A DNA stretch of 12,508 nucleotides from an uncultured Clostridia bacterium (GCA_934271725.1 CAKQSC010000028.1:1-12508), one strand, 5' to 3'; positions 1 through 6,754 are shown, counted from the stretch's first letter. The notes: a model not told the origin generated them from the letters alone. Numbers and translations are program-made.

Positions 1-215
1 AGTGGCTCAAGGGCAAGCACTACTCCGTCATCGAGCTGTGCGGGCTTGTCAGCAGCATTTGCGTGATTTCAAACGCTATGATACTCAAAGCGTCATTTCC
101 CGAAGTATCGATTGCGGTTGACGCAAGCTGCTGTGCCGGCGTAAGCAAAGAAAGTCACAATACAGCACTTGATGCGATGCATGCAGTACAGATTGAGATA
201 ATTAATAATATCTGA
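1..215 (+). CDS. Isochorismatase-family cysteine hydrolase, C-terminal fragment
   Basis: This is the last 70 codons of a gene that begins before the window; codons run in frame from base 3 to the TGA at 213-215. The family hydrolyses amides or enol ethers, as in nicotinamidase and isochorismatase, with a Cys nucleophile in the cytoplasm. The visible stretch GLVSSICVISNAM matches the segment with the catalytic cysteine (fragment residue 20, codon 60-62). It is followed by the typical VDASCCAGV and HNTALDAM segments near the C-terminus. The Asp and Lys of the catalytic triad lie upstream and cannot be seen, so the substrate cannot be named; nicotinamidase-like is possible. The next start codon is 26 bases downstream, so the two may be one transcript. 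Codon choice here is less biased to ACG/GCG/GAC/AAC than in the DNA after about 640. Confidence 0.75.
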   Translation, partial: WLKGKHYSVIELCGLVSSICVISNAMILKASFPEVSIAVDASCCAGVSKESHNTALDAMHAVQIEIINNI

Positions 216-241
216 AAATATTTTACAGTCGGTGGTAATCA

Positions 242-640
242 ATGGAATATACAATAATAAAGAGCAACCGCAGGACACTTGCTCTTGAAATTAAAAGGGA
301 CGGATTGATTGTCCGTGCTCCGAACAATGCAACAGATGAAGAAATAGGTGTATTTGTTGTAAAACATAAAAGATGGATTGAAAATCATATCTTAAAAATG
401 GAAAAACTAAAAGAGATGGCAGACGGCGCAGAACCGTTATCCGAAAGCGATATACAGGCGCTTGCCGATAAAGCATTAAGTATAATACCCGAAAGGGTTA
501 GGTATTACGCAGAAATAATCGGAGTTACATATGGCAGAATAACAATCAGAAATCAGCGTTCAAGGTGGGGAAGCTGTTCGGCAAAAGGCAACCTCAATTT
601 TAACTGCCTTTTAATGCTTGCTCCGCCGGAAGTGCTTGAC
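242..640 (+). pseudogene. YgjP/DUF45-type metallopeptidase, N-terminal fragment
   Basis: The ATG at 242 is preceded by GGTGG at 231-235, a usable ribosome site. Residues 1-133 read as the N-terminal part of a YgjP-like (DUF45, SprT-related) zinc peptidase: the opening MEYTIIKSNRRTLALEIKRD, the RAPNNATDEEI strand-helix, and the hallmark RNQRSRWGSCSAKGNLNFN at about 103-121. Members normally run on from PPEVLD into a helix carrying HExxH, the zinc-binding and catalytic motif, and total roughly 230 residues. Here the frame instead becomes RpoC at residues 131-136. HExxH is absent, so the peptidase part cannot be active. Family assignment is good from these motifs; the truncation is best explained by the join described separately. 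Confidence 0.75.
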
Positions 641-655
641 AGCGTAAAGGCTTTG
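626..655. other. Chimeric junction: peptidase frame into rpoC
   Basis: One open frame from 242 to 2368 changes identity here. Upstream residues ending PPEVLD belong to a YgjP-like peptidase; downstream residues beginning KALGYKYST belong to RpoC. No linker, repeat, IS end or target duplication is visible. Codon choice shifts at the same point: upstream uses mixed codons such as GCA, ACA, AAT and GAT, while downstream strongly favours ACG, GCG, GAC and AAC, like the rest of the window. The codons around 632-646 could serve either protein, so the exact base cannot be fixed. An assembly join is the preferred reading. Confidence 0.75.
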
Positions 656-2368
656 GGGTATAAATATTCCACGATAGGCGCGCTTTCCACATCCGTATTC
701 GACATGCACATGCCCCCCGAAAAAGCAAAGATTTTGCAGGACGCGGACGCGCAGGTCGTTAACATTCAGAAGAAGTTCGCAAGAGGACTTTTAACCGAAC
801 AGGAAAGATATAAAAACGTTATAGACGTATGGACGAAGGCTACGTCGGTAGTTTCCGAAAGCCTTAAACAACAACTCGATAAGTTCAACCCGATATGGAT
901 GATGGCAGACTCGGGCGCGCGTGGTTCTATCGACCAGATTAAACAGTTGGTAGGTATGCGCGGACTGATGAGCAAACCCAACGGCGAAACCATAGAAGTT
1001 CCCGTTAAATCCTGTTATCGTGAAGGACTTTCCGTTCTCGAATACTTTATTTCCTCGCACGGCGGACGTAAAGGTTTGGCGGATACGGCGTTAAAGACGG
1101 CAGACTCCGGTTATCTTACAAGACGTCTTGTAGACGTCGCGCAGGACGTCGTTATAAGAGAGGACGACTGTTTCGCTTCCCGCGGAGAGAAGATTAGGGG
1201 AATGAAAGTTTCCGCAATCACTTCCAACACGAACGGAACGGTAGAAATAATAGAAAAACTCGAAGACAGACTTATCGGCAGATTTACGGCGGAAGACGTT
1301 ATAGATCCCGCAACGGGCGAAGTTATTATCGGAATCAATCAGATGATTGACGAAGACACGGCTAAACGCATAACCAAAGCGGGTATTACGGAAGTCGCCA
1401 TAAGAAGCATATTCACGTGTAAGAGCAGATACGGCGTGTGCGCGAAGTGCTACGGTAAAGATATGTCTACCAACAACTCTAAGGTAGAAGTCGGCGAAGC
1501 GGTCGGTATAATAGCGGCGCAGTCCATAGGCGAACCGGGCACGCAGTTGACCATGAGAACCTTCCATACGGGCGGTATAGCGTCTACGGGCGATATTACG
1601 CGTGGTCTTCCGAGAGTAGAAGAATTGTTTGAAGCGCGTCGTCCCAAGGGCGAAGCAATCGTTGCGGATATCGAAGGTACCGCTACGATACAGGAAGAAA
1701 ACAAGGTTATTCACATAATAATCACGCCCGAAAACGGCGCGAAGAAAGATTACGCCGTACCTTTCGGTCAGGGCGTAACGGTAAGAAACGGCGATTTCGT
1801 GCCTTTGGGAACGATACTCACCAACGGTTCGGCTTATCCGCAGGAGATTTTGAAGATTACGGGCGTAAACGGCGTAGAGGACTATCTGCTGAAAGAAGTT
1901 CAGGCGGTTTATCGTTCGCAAGGCGTTGACATCAACGACAAGCACGTAGAAATCATCATAAGGCAAATGCTTAAAAAGGTCAAAGTCGAAAACGGCGGAG
2001 ATACGGGGTTCTTGCCCGGGCAGGTTATAGACGTAAACGTGTACGACGAAGAAAACGCGAGAGTAGTCGAAAACGGCGGAAGACCGGCGGTAGCGAAGAA
2101 GATTTTGCTCGGTATTACCAAGGCGACGCTCGCTACGGACAGTTTCTTGTCGGCGGCGTCCTTCCAGGAAACGGCGAAAGTTCTTACGGAAGCGGCTATC
2201 AAGAGCAAGGTCGATCCGCTTATCGGTCTTAACGAAAACGTAATTATAGGTAAACTCATTCCGGCAGGTACGGGTATGGGCGAATATAAAGGTTTGACGC
2301 CTCATTACGTTGCGGGCAGAGACGCGGAGTCGGACGACGACTTTACGTCGGATACGGTTGCCGAATAA
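641..2368 (+). CDS. rpoC: RNA polymerase beta' subunit, C-terminal part only
   Basis: About 575 codons of RpoC in frame with the peptidase fragment; numbers here count from base 242. The bridge-helix region SSHGGRKGLADTALKTADSG spans residues 271-290. The second zinc site is complete: Cys310, 393, 400 and 403, with the last three spaced as E. coli Cys888/895/898. The trigger-loop segment GEPGTQLTMRTFHTGG (430-445) keeps Met438 and His442, equivalent to E. coli Met932/His936. The C-terminus and an intrinsic terminator follow normally. By this alignment the fragment starts near E. coli residue 640, so the clamp, the first zinc site and the catalytic NADFDGDQM loop are missing. It cannot work as a polymerase subunit as written. 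The real gene presumably runs upstream in the source genome, usually after rpoB, which is not present here. Confidence 0.93.
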   Translation, partial: SVKALGYKYSTIGALSTSVFDMHMPPEKAKILQDADAQVVNIQKKFARGLLTEQERYKNVIDVWTKATSVVSESLKQQLDKFNPIWMMADSGARGSIDQIKQLVGMRGLMSKPNGETIEVPVKSCYREGLSVLEYFISSHGGRKGLADTALKTADSGYLTRRLVDVAQDVVIREDDCFASRGEKIRGMKVSAITSNTNGTVEIIEKLEDRLIGRFTAEDVIDPATGEVIIGINQMIDEDTAKRITKAGITEVAIRSIFTCKSRYGVCAKCYGKDMSTNNSKVEVGEAVGIIAAQSIGEPGTQLTMRTFHTGGIASTGDITRGLPRVEELFEARRPKGEAIVADIEGTATIQEENKVIHIIITPENGAKKDYAVPFGQGVTVRNGDFVPLGTILTNGSAYPQEILKITGVNGVEDYLLKEVQAVYRSQGVDINDKHVEIIIRQMLKKVKVENGGDTGFLPGQVIDVNVYDEENARVVENGGRPAVAKKILLGITKATLATDSFLSAASFQETAKVLTEAAIKSKVDPLIGLNENVIIGKLIPAGTGMGEYKGLTPHYVAGRDAESDDDFTSDTVAE

Positions 2369-2375
2369 TTAAAAA

Positions 2376-2410
2376 ACAAAGTCCCGATTGCGAAAATCGG
2401 GATTTTTTGT
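2376..2410 (+). terminator. Intrinsic terminator after rpoC
   Basis: Stem TCCCGATT (2382-2389) pairs perfectly with AATCGGGA (2395-2402) around a 5-base loop, followed by a run of six T. An A-rich stretch upstream can extend the pairing. It begins 13 bases after the rpoC stop and closes that operon. Confidence 0.9.
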
Positions 2411-2438
2411 TGTAAAAGAAACGGAAGCGTGTTATACT
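2410..2438 (+). promoter_or_regulatory. Candidate promoter for the six-Cys gene
   Basis: TTGTAA (2410-2415) and TATACT (2433-2438) are separated by 17 bases; the -10 matches the consensus in five of six positions, the -35 in four. It lies directly after the rpoC terminator and about 40 bases before the start at 2478, so it could drive the six-Cys gene and the epimerase gene. Confidence 0.55.
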
Positions 2439-2477
2439 TATCGGTGTGACGGGCGAAAAATCGCCAAAGGAATAAAT

Positions 2478-2675
2478 ATGAAAGTAAGATATAACGAAGA
2501 CGAAGAAGTGGTTAAAACGGTACTCGAAGGGCTGAAAGCGAAGGACGGTTATTGCCCGTGCAGAGTAGGCAAAAAACCCGAATATAAATGTATGTGCAAA
2601 GAGTTTAAAGAGCAGATTGCCGATCCCGATTTCGAGGGGTATTGCCATTGCAGACTGTATTATAAGGAGAAGTAA
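2478..2675 (+). CDS. Ferredoxin:thioredoxin reductase catalytic-subunit-like protein
   Basis: A 65-residue protein. The ATG at 2478 is chosen because AAAGGA precedes it by 7 bases and an earlier in-frame ATG (2388) lies inside the rpoC terminator. It has three Cys-X-Cys pairs: CPC (26-28), CMC (38-40) and CHC (56-58). That is the order found in the catalytic subunit of ferredoxin:thioredoxin reductase, which holds a 4Fe-4S cluster beside a redox disulfide and passes electrons from ferredoxin to a thioredoxin. The plant and cyanobacterial enzyme spaces the pairs 16 and 8 residues apart; here they are 9 and 15. The CMCKEF segment and total length resemble the small stand-alone versions found in anaerobic Firmicutes. 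No variable subunit or thioredoxin gene is nearby, so the partner is unknown. The stop is 8 bases before the epimerase start, so co-transcription is likely. Confidence 0.75.
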   Translation: MKVRYNEDEEVVKTVLEGLKAKDGYCPCRVGKKPEYKCMCKEFKEQIADPDFEGYCHCRLYYKEK

Positions 2676-2683
2676 GACGGAAT

Positions 2684-3538
2684 ATGATAGTCGAATTGAA
2701 AAACGAAAATATAACGGCAAAGTTTAACACGCTCGGCGCGGAGGCGGTCGGTGTGAACGCTTTCGGCAAAGAACGTTCGTGGCAGAACGATAACGGTTCG
2801 TGGGCGGGACACGCCCCCGTTCTTTTCCCGTACGCGGGACTTTTCGAGGTGGTTGCGGACGGCGTTTCTTACGACAGACCTAGACACGGTTTCGCGAGAA
2901 AAAGCGAGTTCGAAATTGCGGAAAAAACGGATTCGTCCGTTACGTTTATGCTTAAATACAACGAGCGTACGCTTGCGGATTATCCTTATAAGTTTATACT
3001 TTACGTAACGTATACGCTTGACGGCGGAAGAATAGATATTACGTATAAAGTAGAGAATGCAGACGATAAACGCATATATTTCGCTTGCGGAGGACACGAT
3101 TCTTTCAACACGTTCGGATCGCTCGACGGATATAAATTAGAGTTTGAAAAAGAGGAAACTTTCGATAACCTTTTGCTTGACGGCGAGGGCAGAAGAACGG
3201 GCGGTTTTGAAAACATAGGCAAAGGAAAAATCCTCGATATACCATGCCAACTGCTTGAAAACTCCGCGACCGTGGTATTCGGAAACGTCAAATCGAGAAA
3301 GGTAACGCTTTATAACCCGAAAGGCGAAAAGTGCGTCGAGGTAGGGTTTAAAGACTATTCAAATCTGTTGTTGTGGCATAGCGACGGCTCGGAAATGATT
3401 TGCATAGAACCGTGGAGCAATCTGCCGGATAACGTAAACGAAAAAGGAAGAGATATAAGCCTTAAAGAGGGCGTGTTTGCGGTTGAGAAAGGTTGCGCAA
3501 GAGAAGTTAAAAGATACGTTGAATACTTTGAAATATGA
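2684..3538 (+). CDS. Aldose 1-epimerase / LacX-type mutarotase-like protein
   Basis: A 284-residue cytoplasmic protein with the galactose mutarotase beta-sandwich pattern. The family interconverts alpha and beta anomers of free hexoses or, in the YeaD branch, hexose phosphates. Expected catalytic residues are in place: His68 in RHGFAR, His138 in GGHDSFN (general acid) and Glu242 in IEPWSNLPD (general base). Length and the GHxxFN and EPW signatures fit the LacX-like branch better than GalM. The ribosome site is weak (GACGG just before ATG); AAGGAG at 2663-2668 lies further upstream within the end of the previous gene, so translation may depend partly on that gene. No sugar transporter or kinase adjoins it, so the natural sugar is not known. 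Confidence 0.85.
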   Translation: MIVELKNENITAKFNTLGAEAVGVNAFGKERSWQNDNGSWAGHAPVLFPYAGLFEVVADGVSYDRPRHGFARKSEFEIAEKTDSSVTFMLKYNERTLADYPYKFILYVTYTLDGGRIDITYKVENADDKRIYFACGGHDSFNTFGSLDGYKLEFEKEETFDNLLLDGEGRRTGGFENIGKGKILDIPCQLLENSATVVFGNVKSRKVTLYNPKGEKCVEVGFKDYSNLLLWHSDGSEMICIEPWSNLPDNVNEKGRDISLKEGVFAVEKGCAREVKRYVEYFEI

Positions 3539-3793
3539 TATTAAACGGCAGTTACAGGCGTGTTATGCCGTCCGGGAGCGAGAACGGTGAAGAATACCGG
3601 TATAGGTAAAACCGTCGTTATAAGCGTGTTATTCTTGCTCGGCATGCCGTCGATAAAACGGAGTTTTTCAAGGACGGCAAGTAAGGAACGGACAAAATAA
3701 AAAACGGCGAAACAAAAACAGAATAACAGACGCTTACGGCAATATGCCGTCATACGACGGTAGAAGAAAACGCGTTTTAAAAAAAAGACAAAG
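3539..3793. other. Non-coding stretch with repeated small hairpins
   Basis: No convincing gene is seen on either strand. The longest + strand possibility (GTG 3587 to TAA 3700, 37 codons) has no ribosome site and no recognised family; the - strand frame over 3541-3753 looks like chance coding. The octamer ATGCCGTC occurs three times, at 3565-3572, 3644-3651 and 3744-3751, each time next to or within an inverted match: ACGGCA at 3545-3550 for the first, the palindrome CGGCATGCCG (3640-3649) for the second, ACGGCA-ATA-TGCCGT (3736-3750) for the third. It may be a decayed gene or a structured 3' region of the epimerase transcript. No terminator reading in the + direction was found before 3794. 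Confidence 0.4.
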
Positions 3794-3825
3794 ATACGGC
3801 GGGCAACTTTCGTTGCCCGCCGTAT
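3778..3825 (-). terminator. Terminator of the rplI/membrane-protein unit
   Basis: A perfect 14-base stem (3794-3807 with 3812-3825) closes on a 4-base loop. Read on the - strand it is followed after a short gap by CTTTGTC and eight T (complement of 3778-3793), which makes it a strong intrinsic terminator 25 bases after the stop of the - strand gene. On the + strand the sequence after it is only moderately T-rich, so it may also slow transcripts coming from the epimerase gene. Confidence 0.85.
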
Positions 3826-3850
3826 TCGCGATTTATTTGCGTTTATAAAA

Positions 3851-5200
3851 TTATTCCGATAATAAGTTTTCGCGTTTGTGTTTTCTTATTTTCCTTATTT
3901 TGATACCGATAGAAAGAGCCAGACCAAACAAAAGGAAAAGATAGAAACTGAATATTCTCCAAACAGTCATTCCTATAAAGCAGGAACCCGCCACGGGCAG
4001 AAGAGATTTGAACAATCCGTAAAAGGTGCCGTCCGCCGCTCCGGAGTTTCCGGGGGTGGGCATAAATGTTATAGCCGAGTAAATAAAGAAAGTAACCTTC
4101 GTTATTTCGAGGTAACTCGAAAAGGAAAGAGTTATGCCGTTTGCGTTTTCACCGAAAAGAAGAAGGGTGAAATAGGGCATGGAGCACTGCGCGAGAATAC
4201 AAAGCACAGACAGGAAGAAGCAAGGTATAATCACTCTCGATTTAGCGATTGTCGCAAGATTGTTTCTGTTGTTGTCTATTGCGGAGTTGCCTTTTTCAAT
4301 CCATTTTTCGGGCGTTTTGCAAATCTTGATTTTCGTAAGTATTTTTACGCCGAAAGAAATTACTTTGTGCCCCGCTTTCGGCATAAACGAAAAGATTACG
4401 AGAAACAGGGGTACGATAATGTAAAACACCGCGCCGAAATAGGCTACTATTTTAACGCTTAACGGCACGAGCGAAGTTCCCATAATAAACGAACCTATCG
4501 CGAACAGGAAAAACGAAAACTGCATTAAGAAAAACGAACTTATGGGTATCGCTCCGGCAGGTCCCACGGGTACGCCGTGAGTGCCGAGATAGTGCATCTG
4601 AAAGGGTTGTCCGCCCGATCCGAGCGGTGTTACGTAATCGTAATACCTGCCTATAACGGCGCAGTTGAATCCTTTTACGAGAGAGAACTTACCCGTCGTT
4701 TTATACAGCATAAAAGATATTTTAAGCCCTTCTAAAACGTGCATTGCGACAAAAAGTCCCAAAAGTACCAAAAGGTAATACCAGTGTTCGCCGATAAGGG
4801 ACATAATCTGCCCGAAATCTACTTTCTCGCCCGAAAAATCGTGAACGGCGGTGTAAATAATCGTGCCGGCGATAATGCCTACAAACAAAACGGTTACAAG
4901 TATTTTAAGCCACTTTTTCTTTTTGTTCGGCTCGTTTTTTATAGCCGACAACGGCGGGGCGGGTTTCTCGAACACCGCCGTTTGCGTGTCGCCCGACGGT
5001 TCGTTTCCGCAAACGCCCTCGCTTTCCGAAAGGTTGCTCTCGCCCGCGGTATCGCCCGCTACGGGGGCGTCTTTCGAGCCACCGGGCAAATCGTTTGAAA
5101 TTACCGTCGAATCGCGGTTGTTTACGCTTTCGGGCAAGGTTTGAGTTCCGTCCGTTTGCGCGTTGTTATTCGGTTGTTTGTTTTCGTCGGTCGGTATCAC
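3851..5200 (-). CDS. LPG-synthase transmembrane / UPF0104-type membrane protein
   Basis: A 449-residue protein. Residues 1-95 form a hydrophilic extension rich in Asn, Thr, Ser, Glu and Gly, ending in a PNKKKKW basic cluster. After this come about seven or eight membrane segments, roughly 97-117, 141-158, 218-240, 250-273, 322-347, 365-381 and 400-435. Two signatures mark the family (PF03706): GRYYDYVTPLGSGGQPFQ (184-201) and TPTPGNSGAADG (382-391 area). These resemble the flippase half of MprF, which moves aminoacylated phosphatidylglycerol across the membrane, but there is no aminoacyl-transfer domain, so lipid or glycolipid transport is only inferred. The start is GTG at 5200, whose last bases overlap the TGA of rplI as GTGA. 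No clear ribosome site precedes it, so translation is probably coupled to rplI. The start is supported by that overlap; the next in-frame Met is at residue 133, beyond the first membrane segment. Confidence 0.85.
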   Translation of the reverse strand: MIPTDENKQPNNNAQTDGTQTLPESVNNRDSTVISNDLPGGSKDAPVAGDTAGESNLSESEGVCGNEPSGDTQTAVFEKPAPPLSAIKNEPNKKKKWLKILVTVLFVGIIAGTIIYTAVHDFSGEKVDFGQIMSLIGEHWYYLLVLLGLFVAMHVLEGLKISFMLYKTTGKFSLVKGFNCAVIGRYYDYVTPLGSGGQPFQMHYLGTHGVPVGPAGAIPISSFFLMQFSFFLFAIGSFIMGTSLVPLSVKIVAYFGAVFYIIVPLFLVIFSFMPKAGHKVISFGVKILTKIKICKTPEKWIEKGNSAIDNNRNNLATIAKSRVIIPCFFLSVLCILAQCSMPYFTLLLFGENANGITLSFSSYLEITKVTFFIYSAITFMPTPGNSGAADGTFYGLFKSLLPVAGSCFIGMTVWRIFSFYLFLLFGLALSIGIKIRKIRKHKRENLLSE

Positions 5201-5637
5201 TTGACGATTTCTACCTTTATGTTAGTGGTAACTTCCGCCGATATTCTTACGGAAATATCGTATACGCCCGTGTTTTTAATGGGCGAGGTAACTATGATTT
5301 TCTTTTTTTCAACGTCGAACCCCATAGTCTTTAACTGTTCGGCTATTTCCTTGTTGGTGATACTGCCGAAGATTTTGCCGTTTTCGCCCGATTTGACTTT
5401 AACTACGACTTGCTTGCCTTTGAGAGCCTCTCCCAAAGCCCTGTCGGCTTTTTTCTGTTCTTCCGCGTGAAACTTTGCCGCTTCTTTCTTTTGCGCGTTT
5501 TCGTTTACCGCTTGTTTGGAAGCGGGTATCGCAAAACCTTTTTTAATCAAAAAATTAGTCGCGAAACCGTCGCTTGCTTCGACAACGTCGTCTTTTTTTC
5601 CCGTTCCTTTAACGTCTTTAAGTAAAATAACTTTCAT
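5197..5637 (-). CDS. rplI: Ribosomal protein L9
   Basis: A 146-residue large-subunit protein that binds 23S rRNA near the L1 stalk base and helps hold reading frame. It has the standard length and plan: the N-terminal domain opens MKVILLKDVKGTGKKDDVVE and continues with GFATNFLIKKGFAIPAS (29-45), a long Lys/Glu/Ala-rich connecting helix lies at about 45-75, and the C-terminal domain follows to 146. AAGGAG (complement of 5644-5649) lies 6 bases before the ATG. In many Firmicutes rplI sits with a DHH phosphoesterase gene and dnaB, or with rpsF-ssb-rpsR; here it is the first gene of a two-gene unit with a membrane protein. It has its own near-consensus promoter and a very short leader of about 15 bases. 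Confidence 0.97.
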   Translation of the reverse strand: MKVILLKDVKGTGKKDDVVEASDGFATNFLIKKGFAIPASKQAVNENAQKKEAAKFHAEEQKKADRALGEALKGKQVVVKVKSGENGKIFGSITNKEIAEQLKTMGFDVEKKKIIVTSPIKNTGVYDISVRISAEVTTNIKVEIVK

Positions 5638-5658
5638 AATATTCTCCTTAACTCAATT

Positions 5659-5687
5659 ATTGTACACTAAAACACGGCGTTTGTCAA
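5659..5687 (-). promoter_or_regulatory. Promoter of rplI
   Basis: On the - strand TTGACA (complement of 5682-5687) and TACAAT (complement of 5659-5664) are 17 bases apart, with TG one base before the -10 hexamer's usual extended position. The -35 is a perfect match and the -10 is five of six. Transcription should start near 5652, leaving only the Shine-Dalgarno and a few bases before the ATG. No L9 autoregulatory structure fits in so short a leader. Confidence 0.85.
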
Positions 5688-5790
5688 CGCAATAAACGAA
5701 TAAGTGTTTTTCGTGCAAAAACGTGGTAATGCCCGTAGTGTTTTTACGTTAAAAAATATCGGTTTTTTAAAAAAGATATATACGATTTAG

Positions 5791-5816
5791 TGCTATAATA
5801 TGTACTCATATAGGAG
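5791..5816 (+). promoter_or_regulatory. Extended -10 promoter and ribosome site of the ABC remnant
   Basis: TGCTATAAT (5791-5799) is a perfect extended -10 element; no good -35 is seen at 16-18 bases. AGGAG (5812-5816) lies 7 bases before the ATG at 5824. The DNA between this and the rplI promoter (5688-5790) is AT-rich with short T/A runs and holds no gene. Confidence 0.7.
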
Positions 5817-5823
5817 TTTTGTT

Positions 5824-6412
5824 ATGTTTAAATGCTTGAAATACGAGTTATATAAATTAACTCATTCTTTAACGACGATAATCGTATTTGCATTTTTTGT
5901 CTTTATATAACGTGGTTTGGGCTGTGGTTGGCACCGATTATATGTGCGGTATCGAACTTATGCAACAATATTACGGCAGTGCGATGCCGATCGGCGTGGT
6001 ATTGTTCTCCTTGTTTATATGTTGCCCGGAATACAGAAGCAGATACGTGAAAAACGTGTATATGCAAACGAATAAGTTCGCTTCCGTTACGGCAAAGTTT
6101 ATTTGCGCGTTGTTGTTTATAATAAGTCAGATAATTCTTACGCTGATAATCTTCGCCATTTTATTCGGCGCAAAGAGAATCAAATGGTACGAACCGACTG
6201 TTACGGACGGCAAAAAAATTAACACCGGCGGTAAGAACGAGTTCGATTTTTTCAATCTGTTCATTTACGGAATACTGCAAAACTTGCAGGGCACGAGACC
6301 GCACGAGTATAAAGGCGTTATAAAAACGTGCGCCATAGTCGTACCGGGGGTATATACGGTAATATCTTACCTGTTGGCGGTACTTACGGTTAAAAGGCAG
6401 AAGGTGAAGTGA
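5824..6412 (+). pseudogene. ABC-2 type permease, frameshifted and shortened
   Basis: The gene starts with a good ribosome site at ATG 5824 and reads MFKCLKYELYKLTHS plus the first half of a membrane helix, a typical start for ABC-2 exporter permeases. It then stops at TAA 5908-5910. The protein continues in the frame one base later (open from 5882), through residues resembling the family's second and third helices and the CPEYRSRYVKNV segment, to TGA at 6410-6412. An extra T in the T6 run at 5893-5898 would explain the shift. Only about four membrane helices can be counted over roughly 195 codons, where such permeases usually have six over about 250; the part between the NTGGKNEFDF segment and the last helix seems to have been lost. 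With the stump of an ATPase next door, this is most likely a dead exporter. A sequencing error could explain the frameshift but not the shortening. Confidence 0.75.
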
Positions 6413-6413
6413 T

Positions 6414-6497
6414 ATGGAAAGTCTTGTGAGCATAAAAAACCTGGCGAAGAGTTTGAAAAAGAGTGCAACGGCGAGGAATTATCCTCTTATTACGTAA
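6414..6497 (+). pseudogene. ABC transporter ATPase, N-terminal stump
   Basis: The ATG lies one base after the permease stop and encodes MESLVSIKNLAKSLKKSATA, the usual first strand and A-loop region of an ABC ATP-binding subunit. The frame then runs through seven unrelated residues to TAA at 6495-6497. The Walker A, signature and Walker B motifs are all missing, and none is found in other frames before the next gene at 6579. A deletion that removed most of the gene is the simplest explanation. Its position directly after a permease remnant supports the identification. Confidence 0.65.
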
Positions 6498-6578
6498 AAA
6501 CTTACTGTTAAAGAATAAATAATCTTCTTTCGGGGTAAACTTATAAAAGGGTTGAACCCGACAAGGAGATTTTTTATT

Positions 6579-6728
6579 ATGGATTATGAAAGCAAGAAGA
6601 ATTACGGCGTCGAATGCGACGTGCACGAATGCGCTCACAACTGCGGTTGCAACTGCAAGTTGGACAAGATTAAGGTAACCTGCGGAAGCGAAAGTTGCAC
6701 CTGTTGCGGAAGTTTTTTCCGTAAATAA
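6579..6728 (+). CDS. Small cysteine-rich DUF1540-like protein
   Basis: A 49-residue protein with nine cysteines (13, 18, 22, 24, 26, 35, 40, 42, 43) and two histidines among them. The run VECDVHECAHN, then CNCKLDKIKVTCGS and a final CCGSF, follow the pattern of DUF1540, short metal-binding-looking proteins of Firmicutes, some linked to sporulation; their function is not known. AAGGAG at 6563-6568 lies 10 bases before the ATG and a terminator follows 30 bases after the stop, so it is a real single-gene unit or the end of the ABC remnant's transcript. No promoter of its own stands out in 6498-6560. Zinc or another thiophilic metal is a plausible ligand, by inference only. Confidence 0.75.
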   Translation: MDYESKKNYGVECDVHECAHNCGCNCKLDKIKVTCGSESCTCCGSFFRK

Positions 6729-6754
6729 AAAGTACGTTATATTCTTTCGCAAAA

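Noticed and set aside
1091..2305. Long open frame of about 404 codons on the - strand within rpoC
   Set aside because: It lies antisense to strongly supported RpoC coding sequence, has an Arg/Tyr/Phe-rich composition typical of antisense frames in this base usage, and shows no family motif.
242..2368. A genuine peptidase-RNA polymerase fusion enzyme
   Set aside because: Both halves lack their catalytic residues and the codon usage changes at the join, so a functional fusion is not credible without read support.
2388..2477. Upstream in-frame ATG (2388) for the six-Cys protein
   Set aside because: It lies inside the rpoC terminator stem, has no ribosome site, and the added 30 residues match nothing; ATG 2478 with AAAGGA is better.
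3587..3700. 37-codon + strand frame starting at GTG in the gene-free stretch
   Set aside because: It has no ribosome site, no promoter and no family resemblance, and is within the length expected by chance.
5690..5790. Short T/A-rich inverted repeats between rplI and the ABC remnant as a regulatory RNA or mobile-element end
   Set aside because: Stems are about six A/T pairs, no target duplication or transposase is present, and such runs are common in AT-rich intergenic DNA.
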